Origin: Rhodocyclaceae bacterium UBA6160
GTDB taxonomy: Bacteria; Pseudomonadota; Gammaproteobacteria; Burkholderiales; Rhodocyclaceae
Reading direction: 5' to 3'
Length of the DNA: 6,981 bases
Assembly: GCA_002422995.1 (NCBI GenBank)
Contig: DIUK01000130.1
Coordinates: 1-6,981, forward strand
Shown here: positions 1 to 6,754 of the stretch, one piece after another
Numbering within the stretch: position 1 is the stretch's first letter
Layout: every line of letters starts with the position of its first letter
Made by a program: the position numbers and the translations under genes
Notes under the pieces: generated by a model
What the model was told of the DNA's origin: nothing
The model's database searches: none
Seen by the model: the letters and a program-made list of their open reading frames with translations, nothing else

Positions 1-37
1 AAGTCGGCGCTGGTGATACGCCGCAAAGCAAGCCTCC
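1..37 (+). repeat. Short dispersed repeat, copy A (inverted relative to copy B)
   Basis: Positions 1-23 read on the plus strand match positions 4012-3990 read on the minus strand at 20 of 23 bases, including an uninterrupted run AAGTCGGCGCT. Weaker similarity continues to about position 37 (and to about 3976 in the other copy). A match this long is unlikely by chance in a 7-kb window. The copy lies just beyond the premature stop of the ypfJ remnant and touches the window edge, so its true left end is unknown. It could be a REP-like intergenic repeat or the end of an inserted element. Confidence 0.45.
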
Positions 38-64
38 TGGCGGGGCGGGGTTATTAAAAAGACG

Positions 65-190
65 CTATACCAGCGCCAGCACGATGGTGCCGATGCCGCC
101 ACCGACCAGGCCGCGGCCGCCGCGACCACTGATTGACATGCCACGCCGGTCTTCAATGTTGTCGCTTTCCCGTTCGTTGTTCAAACGCAT
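65..190 (-). pseudogene. ypfJ: 5' remnant of ypfJ, neutral zinc metallopeptidase family (KPN_02809 type)
   Basis: The 41 codons from ATG (190) to TAG (67-65) match the conserved beginning of YpfJ-family proteins. There is a charged RESDNIEDRRG motif (residues 7-17), a glycine/arginine-rich linker (about 21-33), and the start of a membrane segment (GTIVLALV, 34-41). Full-length members are roughly 280-300 residues, with one N-terminal membrane helix and an HEXXH zinc-peptidase domain on the far side. Here the reading frame ends in the middle of the membrane helix and no catalytic domain is present. The start is supported by AGGA 8-9 bases upstream. After the TAG the same frame stays open to the window edge, but the codons do not resemble the family. 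A nonsense codon in a longer decayed gene and a rearrangement at this point both remain possible. It lies 37 bases downstream of the ADP-ribosylglycohydrolase-like gene and may once have been its operon partner. A sequencing error at the TAG cannot be excluded. Confidence 0.65.
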
Positions 191-227
191 GGTGATTGTC
201 CTGGAAGTTAAATTTTTTATGAACTGT

Positions 228-1289
228 TTATTGCGCTAGATCAGCTAGCGATTGGGATAGTTTAACCAGTTCGCTGCCATTTTCCAGCCCGTCAATAAAG
301 CGTGATGGAATGCCTGAGAGCCCGACTTGGGCGCCAACCAATGCGCCGGTAAGCATCGCGCGTGACATGTTCTGCCCACCGCCATTGATGGCCGCCAATA
401 CTGCGCTTTCAAAATCATTGGCAAAGCGGGTGGCGAGGTAATAAGCGGCTGGCAGCAGATGATAGATCGCACAGGGCAGGCCATACACAGCGGCGACTTT
501 GGCGGCGGGTTCGATGCGGATATCCGGGTCAAGCGCGGTTTGAGCAGCATACATCGGGGTGAGCAACGCATCGGGTGAGGAGAAGTTGCCCGCTTGCGGA
601 ATATCCGCCTGGCCTACTTTCGGTGCGCCATAATTTTTGCTGGTGACTGAATGAAAAGGCAGCTCACCGGTTTTGACCAGGCCCATGAGCGTCATGGAAA
701 TTTCCGGACGCATTTTCTCTCCTTTGATAAGCTGGCCGAGCACGGCAGCGAAGGCCAGCGACATGGACATGATGGCCGGGTCGTTTTGCGTGAGCTGCGT
801 ATTGGCAACCACGCTGTGCGCCAGCTTGGCCGGCGAGTTGGCATAGCGCGCGGCCAGGACAATCGCCCGTTCAGCGGATTCAGAAGTGTCCGCAGCGCCA
901 CCGGTTTGCAACCAGGATAGCTTGTGCTCCACGCGGCAACGCCAGGCTTCACGCAGGGATTGATTGGTGTAACCACCCGGGCCAGTCATGGGCGTGCCGT
1001 CGAGTTGCGGAAAAAGATCGTCGTCCAGGCGGCGCGTGAAATCAGCGTCAACATATTCGCCTTGCGCGATAACCGACTGCATCAGCATGACTTGAATCAA
1101 CCCGGCTTGCGAGAGCTGGCCGGCCGACATGCCTGCGTGATAGCGGCCGGCCTTGGGTTGGGTGTAGCCGGTGACCGTGCCGTAATCACGACGCAGTTCA
1201 TCCAGGTCGTAATACCAGTGGCATCCTAATCCTAGCGCATCGCCAATGAAAGCCCCCATTAGCGCACCAGCGATACGTTGCTGATTCAT
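228..1289 (-). CDS. ADP-ribosylglycohydrolase-fold protein, probable pseudoenzyme (crystallin J1-like)
   Basis: This 353-residue cytoplasmic protein belongs to the ADP-ribosylglycohydrolase (ARH/DraG) family, whose active members use two Mg ions to remove ADP-ribose from proteins or other substrates. Seen: the N-terminal GDALG signature (residues 16-20), followed by a CHWYYD segment; a central helical region; and a C-terminal GGGQNMSR (303-310) leading into TGALVGAQVG (314-323), where the family's second metal-binding loop normally reads GGDTDT. The first metal loop, usually TDDT, aligns near residues 55-62, which read SAGQLSQA. Both acidic clusters are therefore absent. Length and overall fold signature match the family, so it is not truncated. 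Inference: it probably lacks hydrolase activity and may bind a ligand or act structurally, as proposed for the jellyfish J1 crystallins and for ARH2. The start ATG overlaps the stop of the upstream GGDEF-EAL gene (ATGA) and has AAAGGA 5-6 bases ahead. The gene is clearly richer in GC than its upstream neighbour. Family assignment is firm; the biochemical role is unknown. Confidence 0.88.
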   Translation of the reverse strand: MNQQRIAGALMGAFIGDALGLGCHWYYDLDELRRDYGTVTGYTQPKAGRYHAGMSAGQLSQAGLIQVMLMQSVIAQGEYVDADFTRRLDDDLFPQLDGTPMTGPGGYTNQSLREAWRCRVEHKLSWLQTGGAADTSESAERAIVLAARYANSPAKLAHSVVANTQLTQNDPAIMSMSLAFAAVLGQLIKGEKMRPEISMTLMGLVKTGELPFHSVTSKNYGAPKVGQADIPQAGNFSSPDALLTPMYAAQTALDPDIRIEPAAKVAAVYGLPCAIYHLLPAAYYLATRFANDFESAVLAAINGGGQNMSRAMLTGALVGAQVGLSGIPSRFIDGLENGSELVKLSQSLADLAQ

Positions 1290-1300
1290 GATGTTCCTTT
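1286..1300 (-). promoter_or_regulatory. ATGA stop/start overlap with internal ribosome binding site
   Basis: On the minus strand the sequence reads AAAGGAACATCATGA. The TGA (1288-1286) ends the GGDEF-EAL gene and the ATG (1289-1287) begins the ADP-ribosylglycohydrolase-like gene. The AAAGGA Shine-Dalgarno sequence lies inside the last codons of the upstream gene. This arrangement usually means translational coupling, so the two proteins should be made together. Confidence 0.8.
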
Positions 1301-3628
1301 ATAGTTTTTGATGAGAGTAAAAACGTCATCTGCTGGTAGAGGCTGGCTGTATAAATAGCCTTGTACTTCATCGCAACCGTGTTCTTTCAAAAAAGCCAAC
1401 TGCTCAAAAGTTTCAACTCCTTCAGCGACTGTTTTATAGCCAAGGCTTTTTGCCATGGTAATAATTGCGTCCACAATTGCCCGGTCATTGGCATCATTCA
1501 CAATGTCTCGTACAAAAGATTGGTCTATCTTGATTTTGGCGACCCGAAAACGCTTGAGAGAAGCCAGCGAGGAATAGCCGGTACCAAAATCATCGATGGC
1601 GAATGCGATGCCTGCTTCATGCAAGTCATCCATGATTTTCGTTGTATTAGCGGTGTCTTCCATTGCCATGCTCTCAGTCAGTTCAAAGCATAAGTGATTC
1701 ACGCTTAAATTATGTTCAGCGAGTATTTTTTTTGTGTGTTCAATTAAATGGCTTTGCCGAAATTGAGCAGCTGATAAATTGACAGATAGCGTAATTCCAG
1801 ACAACCCCTTTTGTTCCCATGCTTTAGTTTGCTTGATTGACTGTTGTAAAACCCAAGAGCCAATAGGAATAATTTGTCCTGTGATTTCAGCAATCGCGAT
1901 AAATTCGGTTGGAGAAATAAGCCCTAATACTGGATGTTGCCAACGCAAAAGTGCTTCAACACCAATGATTTTCTGTTCTGTAACACTAAAAATTGGCTGG
2001 TAATCAAGGTAAAGCTCATTGCGTGTAATCGCTTGATTCAGATCGTTTTCCAGCCTCAAATAGCGTTGAGAAATCGTTTGCATGGCCGCAGTAAAAAACC
2101 GAAAGGTATTTCTTCCTTCATGTTTAGAACGATACATGGCAGCATCAGCTGCTTTTGTCAGGGATTCAAAATCACTGCCATCCGAGGGATACATAGCAAC
2201 CCCAATGGACAAGGTGGCATGCAATTCGTGCGGACCAACCTGGCACGGTATATTAAAAGCACTCAAAAGTTTTTCTGCTACACGCGCGGCGCCCTCAGTC
2301 GAACAATCAGGCAGCATAAGAATAAACTCATCACCGCCCCAGCGGGAGACAGTATCTTGCTCTCGAACCTCTTGCAAAAGTCGTGTTGCAATCACGCGTA
2401 AAAGCTCGTCCCCACTGTTATGCCCAAGTGAGTCATTCACATTTTTAAAGTGATCTAAATCCAAAAACATTAAGGCCAGTTGCTGCCCTGAACGACTTAC
2501 GTTGGCAATGGCTTGATGAACGCGATCACGTAGCAAGGCGCGATTAGGCAGGCCGGTGAGCGAATCATAATTCGCTAGGTGCTCAATGAGTGCGGCAGAC
2601 TCTTGTCGAGACTTTTCATACGCAAAAGTATCTAAAGCAAAACTAATATCAATTGCCATTTCGATGAGTAGATTTTTGGCGATTTCATCGAAAGGATGCT
2701 GTTCTTCGAGATAAATATTGAATGCACCTACGATTTCACCCTGGCAAGTCAGTGGCAAGGCTGCACACGCATTCCAGCCATATTTTTTTGCGTCCGTGTG
2801 CCACGGATAGGTTATTGGATCATTTAAAAAGTCCTGGCACCAAACTGGATTTTTTTCACTGATTGCCAGACTTGCAGGGTTTGTTCTATTTGCCTCATTA
2901 GACAAATTACCATGTTCGATGGTATCAAGATGTGCCTTGCCATCCCCATAACTTGCCACGGGTCGCAGGATGCCACTCGACATATCAAGCTTCCCGATCC
3001 AAGCCATTTTTAATCCGCCAAAATTGACTGCATCGCGGCAAATGCTAGGAAAGAGCTCTTCTTCGCTTTGGCAACGGACGATTGCTTGATTGCATTGACT
3101 CAATGCAGCATAAATTTTCGTTGTCCTGGCAAGTTTCTGTGCATTGAGTATCTGCTCTGTGACGTCTCTGACCAATGAAATAAATCGCGGCAGTTGATGC
3201 GGTTCAGTACTGGGTTTTGCGGCAAGAGAAAATGAAAACCACCGTTGGCCTTGCGGCAACATAAGCGCATAGGATTTAAGGGTGGCAAAACCATTAATTT
3301 TGGCTTCTGCTATCGCTTCTGTGATGAGCGCAGCAACCTCCGGCGGCAGAACTTCATGAACGGTTTTACCGAGAAAAACATCAGGGGGTGCCGCTAGCAG
3401 ATCTGTGCGCGGTGAATGGTAGTCATGGAACCGTCCCTCAGCATCGATTTCAAAAAGCAAGTCAGGCAGGGCGTCTAGCGTTGCTTGGAGCTGGTGTTTA
3501 GCACGGGCTAACTGTGCTGTTCTTTCCTTGACAAGTCGTTGTAATAACAAGATAAAAAGTACAAAAAACAATACCAAAATTGCGGCCAAGGAAATTTCAA
3601 ATAATGCATTGTGCTGCTTATCATGCAA
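1286..3628 (-). CDS. Membrane-anchored PAS-GAF-GGDEF-EAL cyclic-di-GMP synthase/phosphodiesterase
   Basis: 780 residues. Domains in order: a hydrophobic membrane segment (about 10-30); a short charged coiled linker; PAS (about 46-158); GAF (about 170-335); GGDEF (about 345-510); EAL (about 525-773). The GGDEF domain makes c-di-GMP from two GTP: GGDEF is intact at 431-435, and the RxxD product-inhibition site is present as R422 and D425. The EAL domain hydrolyses c-di-GMP: E558 of EALLRW, N617, E649, E652, D679-D680 in DDFGTGYSS, K700, E736 and Q756 are all present. Both activities look possible. PAS and GAF are the likely sensory inputs; their ligands cannot be read from the sequence. The start used is TTG at 3628 with AAGGA ten bases upstream; there is no in-frame ATG or GTG further up. 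The same frame stays open back to 3778 and includes a second hydrophobic stretch, so the true N-terminus may be longer. Codon use is AT-rich compared with the downstream gene, to which it is coupled. Confidence 0.9.
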   Translation of the reverse strand: MHDKQHNALFEISLAAILVLFFVLFILLLQRLVKERTAQLARAKHQLQATLDALPDLLFEIDAEGRFHDYHSPRTDLLAAPPDVFLGKTVHEVLPPEVAALITEAIAEAKINGFATLKSYALMLPQGQRWFSFSLAAKPSTEPHQLPRFISLVRDVTEQILNAQKLARTTKIYAALSQCNQAIVRCQSEEELFPSICRDAVNFGGLKMAWIGKLDMSSGILRPVASYGDGKAHLDTIEHGNLSNEANRTNPASLAISEKNPVWCQDFLNDPITYPWHTDAKKYGWNACAALPLTCQGEIVGAFNIYLEEQHPFDEIAKNLLIEMAIDISFALDTFAYEKSRQESAALIEHLANYDSLTGLPNRALLRDRVHQAIANVSRSGQQLALMFLDLDHFKNVNDSLGHNSGDELLRVIATRLLQEVREQDTVSRWGGDEFILMLPDCSTEGAARVAEKLLSAFNIPCQVGPHELHATLSIGVAMYPSDGSDFESLTKAADAAMYRSKHEGRNTFRFFTAAMQTISQRYLRLENDLNQAITRNELYLDYQPIFSVTEQKIIGVEALLRWQHPVLGLISPTEFIAIAEITGQIIPIGSWVLQQSIKQTKAWEQKGLSGITLSVNLSAAQFRQSHLIEHTKKILAEHNLSVNHLCFELTESMAMEDTANTTKIMDDLHEAGIAFAIDDFGTGYSSLASLKRFRVAKIKIDQSFVRDIVNDANDRAIVDAIITMAKSLGYKTVAEGVETFEQLAFLKEHGCDEVQGYLYSQPLPADDVFTLIKNYKGTS

Positions 3629-3755
3629 CTGTAAAACATCCTTCCATACGTGCGAAAGTAAGGAATCTTGAGCGGTGGCATTGCCTGAGAAGACGATAGA
3701 TAACGTAATAATTGGTGAATCACAGGGGTTTAAGAAAATACTAAGGAAACTATTA

Positions 3756-3787
3756 AGGTTTGTGGCACGAGGTTTGAATCAGGTTTG
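3756..3787 (+). repeat. Three AGGTTTG heptamers in 32 bases
   Basis: AGGTTTG occurs at 3756-3762, 3770-3776 and 3781-3787, with start-to-start distances of 14 and 11 bases. The cluster lies between the dyad and the start of the membrane-anchored GGDEF-EAL gene, where a regulator could bind. The unequal spacing does not match a single helical turn exactly, and the units are short, so this may be coincidental. Confidence 0.4.
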
Positions 3788-3811
3788 GATCAAAAATGAT
3801 TTTAATGTGCT

Positions 3812-3836
3812 GCATCACTTGATATTCAAGTGATGC
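3812..3836. repeat. Perfect 11-bp inverted repeat with 3-base loop
   Basis: GCATCACTTGA (3812-3822) and TCAAGTGATGC (3826-3836) are exact reverse complements around TAT. Neither strand has a T-run directly after it, so it does not look like an ordinary intrinsic terminator. It lies about 185 bases upstream of the membrane-anchored GGDEF-EAL gene. It could be an operator for a dimeric regulator or an RNA hairpin in the leader. Confidence 0.6.
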
Positions 3837-3975
3837 GTCAATGCCTTGCAGCATATATTGTTAGCTATTTAAAAATGCACAGTGGGGATAAAAATTTCGA
3901 ATGGCATCTGAACTTTATAACAATTAACATGCCTAGCCAATTTTAATAGCCTATATTTTCTTGCAAGAGGCACTC

Positions 3976-4012
3976 AGCGGCATCGTTTTCGCCGTCTCAC
4001 GAGCGCCGACTT
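3976..4012 (-). repeat. Short dispersed repeat, copy B
   Basis: The core 3990-4012, read on the minus strand, matches plus-strand positions 1-23 at 20 of 23 bases. The weaker extension reaches about 3976. It begins about 22 bases after the stop codon of the soluble GGDEF-EAL gene. Copies A and B point toward each other and enclose the membrane-anchored GGDEF-EAL gene, the ADP-ribosylglycohydrolase-like gene and the ypfJ remnant. Confidence 0.45.
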
Positions 4013-4029
4013 TTTATTGGCAATAAAAA
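4011..4029 (-). terminator. AT-rich palindrome after the soluble GGDEF-EAL gene, possible weak terminator
   Basis: TTTTTATTG (4011-4019) and CAATAAAAA (4021-4029) form a 9-bp inverted repeat around one base, starting five bases beyond the TAA stop at 4034. The position suits a terminator. The stem has only one G-C pair, the loop is too tight for the last pairs to form, and no further T-run follows on the minus strand. It could equally be an AT-rich protein-binding site. Confidence 0.25.
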
Positions 4030-4033
4030 CAGC

Positions 4034-6658
4034 TTAAGCGATAAATTCATTTTCCAGTAGTTGCTCAAACTGTTCGACAGGCAACGGTTTACTGAAAAAA
4101 TAACCTTGGAAGTTATAGCAACCCTCATCAACGAGAAAGTTTTTTTGACCGATGGTTTCTACGCCTTCGGCAATAACTTCGAGATTAAAGCTTTTTGCAG
4201 TCGCAATGATGGTTCGCACAATCGACCTGTCCTGTGAGTCGGTTTCAATATCCCGAATGAAGGATTGGTCAATTTTTAACTGATTCAATGGCAACTGTTT
4301 GATGTATTGCAAAGACGAATATCCTGTACCAAAATCATCCAAAGCAAAATGAATCCCAAGGGTTTGCAATAAATTCATCTTGCCGACAATTTCTTTCACG
4401 TCAGCAATCAATACGCTTTCAGTAAGCTCAAGCTTGAGGCCTCGTGGATTGATTTGATGGCGTTCTACAGCCAACTCAACTTGAGCCACAAAATCAGGCT
4501 GAAGAAATTGCCGCGCACTGACATTGATGGCTAAAACCAAATGCCGTGTTTTTTCATTTTTCTGCCAAAGCCTGATTTGGGCACAAGCTTCATTAAGTAC
4601 CCATAAACCAACAGGAACGATTAATCCGGTGTCCTCGGCAATGGGGATAAATTGCAGGGGAGAAACCATGCCTTTGGTCGGATGATGCCAGCGCAACAAC
4701 GCTTCGGCACCCAGGGCTAATCCTGTTCGATTGACTTGTATTTGATATACCAAGGAAAGTTGGTTTTTTTCTAGCGCCTCGTGTAAGTCACTCGCGAGGC
4801 TGACTCTTTCAGAGACTTTCGCTTCCATCTGCGGATTAAAAAAGTACACTGAATTTCGACCGGCTTGCTTGGCGTGATACATCGCAATATCAGCCTGTTT
4901 AATTAACGTGTCTGCAGTTAATTCATGTTTATTTCTGAATACAACAGCACCAATACTGGGTGTTGCACGTTGTTCCTTGTTATTCAATAAATAAGGAGCA
5001 CGCAGGGCATTTAATATTTTCTTACTGGTTGCCTCTGCTTGCTCCAAGGCTTCCGTTGGATTGTTCTTCAAATTTTCCAACATGACGACAAATTCGTCGC
5101 CGCCTAAGCGGGCAACGGTATCTTCGTGCCTTACACATGATACCAAGCGTAAAGCAACAAAATGCAGCAAGACATCCCCGGCACTATGTCCCATGGTGTC
5201 GTTAATGCTCTTGAAGTTATCGAGATCGATAAAGAGCAGGGCTGAGTATTTTCCGCTACGTGCGTTGGCTGACAACACTTTGTTTAATCGATCCAAAAGC
5301 AAACGGCGATTGGGTAGATTGGTCAGCTCGTCATAATAAGCCAGCCTTAATACTTGTTCTTCCATCTTGGCACGCTCTATGGCAATGCTGGCAAGCGTAC
5401 CTACATGATTCAAGAGTGAAATATCCTGCTGGCTGGGTGTCGCAGGCTCCTTAAAATAGATCACAAAAGTGCCTAATACTTTGCCGGTGGAAGAAAAAAT
5501 CGGTTGAGACCAGCAAGAAACCAGGTTAAATTTTGAAAGCAGCGGCAAATAAGGCAGCCAAATTGGATTTTTTGAAAAGTCTTCAACAACAATCATTTCA
5601 CCGAAAAAAGCGGCTCTTCCGCACGGCGTACCATTTTCACCAATAGCAAGACCCGTGAGTGCTTCAACAAATGGATCGGGCAAACTTGGGGCAACGCTAT
5701 GTCCTAAATGTTTTCCTTCGCTATCGACAAGCAATATCCCGCACAAGGAGCCGGGCAAGCGTTTTTCTACTCCCAGCACGATGGCTTCCAGGGTATGCGG
5801 CAAAAGCAGTTCCTGTGTCAGCAGCTCAAGGATTTCACTGCGAAACTTTTCTATTTCTTCACTCTTTTTTCGGTCAGTAATATCGCGAATAGTGCTTTGA
5901 AGACACAGTTTTCCATCAAGCACCAAGGCGTTGAGCGAGACGTCCGCTGTAAAAGTTTTGCCATTATCCAAACGCCGATGCAGCCATTCAAAACGTTGGT
6001 AGCTATTTTGCATCGCGTATTGGATATGTTCTTTTATCAGGACAGCCGAATCAGTACCACAAGGTTGTTTCAAGGGAGAGACTTGACTAGGGGCGGCCTG
6101 CTTCAGGTCGTCGATTGTTGCGCAACCAAACAGGGTGGTTGCTGCAATGTTGCATTCAATTACGCCTTCATTGTCAAATAAAATAATGGCATCGTCGGCA
6201 GATTCATATAACACGCGGAGCCTTGACTGTGACTTTCTTAAGGCATTTTCAGTCAAGTTTCGGGCAGAAAGGTCTCGCCATAATGCATGAATCATTCTTG
6301 CACCATCAAGCATGAAGGTGGTAAGGCTGACTTCAAGCAGGATAGACTCACCGTTAGCGCGAAGGTGTGCCCACTCAAACTGAAGCGTGCCTTTTTGCAA
6401 GGCCAGCTCAAGCAGTTTTCTGACTTTATCAGACGAGCGCATTCCATCTGGTTGTATTTCAGGGGAAAAGTCCTCTGGGCTTTTCCCGGTGAGCTGTTCT
6501 TTGCTCGTGTAACCGAGAAGTGCCAGCGCAGCAGGATTACAGTCCTCAAAAATCCCGTCTTTTAATAAACAAGAAGCGCTGGCCATTTGTTCAAACAGGG
6601 TACGATAGACCTCATCCGGAGACGATGCAGTCATGTTGGCAGGCAGCTTGAGCAGCAT
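4034..6658 (-). CDS. Soluble PAS-PAS-GAF-GGDEF-EAL cyclic-di-GMP synthase/phosphodiesterase
   Basis: 874 residues with no membrane segment or signal peptide, so cytoplasmic. Domains: PAS1 (about 14-130), PAS2 (about 145-262, ending in the typical DITDRK), GAF (about 272-430, with TPCGRAAFFGE and a WSQPIFSSTGKVLGTF core), GGDEF (about 435-607) and EAL (about 617-868). GGDEF is intact at 519-523, and R510 and D513 form the RxxD inhibitory site. EAL residues E652, N712, E744, E747, D774-D775, K795, E831 and Q851 are present. The usual YQPQ near the start of EAL reads YQIQ (638-641), a mild change outside the metal ligands. It could therefore both make and degrade c-di-GMP, tuned by two PAS domains and one GAF domain whose ligands are not readable. 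The ATG at 6658 has no clear Shine-Dalgarno sequence; an in-frame ATG eight codons later is no better. An in-frame stop shortly upstream rules out a much longer protein. It shares its GAF-GGDEF-EAL arrangement with the downstream gene, from which it is separated by 405 bases, so the two probably form separate transcription units. Confidence 0.92.
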   Translation of the reverse strand: MLLKLPANMTASSPDEVYRTLFEQMASASCLLKDGIFEDCNPAALALLGYTSKEQLTGKSPEDFSPEIQPDGMRSSDKVRKLLELALQKGTLQFEWAHLRANGESILLEVSLTTFMLDGARMIHALWRDLSARNLTENALRKSQSRLRVLYESADDAIILFDNEGVIECNIAATTLFGCATIDDLKQAAPSQVSPLKQPCGTDSAVLIKEHIQYAMQNSYQRFEWLHRRLDNGKTFTADVSLNALVLDGKLCLQSTIRDITDRKKSEEIEKFRSEILELLTQELLLPHTLEAIVLGVEKRLPGSLCGILLVDSEGKHLGHSVAPSLPDPFVEALTGLAIGENGTPCGRAAFFGEMIVVEDFSKNPIWLPYLPLLSKFNLVSCWSQPIFSSTGKVLGTFVIYFKEPATPSQQDISLLNHVGTLASIAIERAKMEEQVLRLAYYDELTNLPNRRLLLDRLNKVLSANARSGKYSALLFIDLDNFKSINDTMGHSAGDVLLHFVALRLVSCVRHEDTVARLGGDEFVVMLENLKNNPTEALEQAEATSKKILNALRAPYLLNNKEQRATPSIGAVVFRNKHELTADTLIKQADIAMYHAKQAGRNSVYFFNPQMEAKVSERVSLASDLHEALEKNQLSLVYQIQVNRTGLALGAEALLRWHHPTKGMVSPLQFIPIAEDTGLIVPVGLWVLNEACAQIRLWQKNEKTRHLVLAINVSARQFLQPDFVAQVELAVERHQINPRGLKLELTESVLIADVKEIVGKMNLLQTLGIHFALDDFGTGYSSLQYIKQLPLNQLKIDQSFIRDIETDSQDRSIVRTIIATAKSFNLEVIAEGVETIGQKNFLVDEGCYNFQGYFFSKPLPVEQFEQLLENEFIA

Positions 6659-6754
6659 GGTTATCTGGTTGAAAGGATGTCGATGAACGAAATGATTTTA
6701 AGTCAGTTACGGCGATTAAAAGCGCAGATGAAACTGCTAATTGCAGGATTCCTC

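Larger units (their letters stand above)
3629..4033. other. 405-base AT-rich spacer between the two c-di-GMP genes
   Basis: I see no convincing complete gene here on either strand. It holds a perfect 11-bp dyad (3812-3836), an AT-rich palindrome just after the upstream gene (4011-4029), three AGGTTTG heptamers (3756-3787) and copy B of a short repeat (core 3990-4012). The part from 3629 to 3778 is open in frame with the downstream GGDEF-EAL gene. A weak minus-strand promoter could use TTGAAT (3828-3823, inside the dyad) with TTAAAA or TAAAAT 18-19 bases further on; neither element is strong enough for a firm call. The size of the spacer suggests that the downstream gene pair has its own promoter. 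Confidence 0.5.

Noticed and set aside
3508..3723. A 71-codon minus-strand frame starting with GTG at 3723.
   Set aside because: It overlaps the start of the GGDEF-EAL gene in another frame, and its peptide has no recognisable features. The frame continuous with the membrane helix is the better reading.
5655..6181. Plus-strand open frames of 73 to 157 codons opposite the PAS2-GAF region.
   Set aside because: They are antisense to a well-supported gene with continuous domain homology and have no recognisable protein features of their own.
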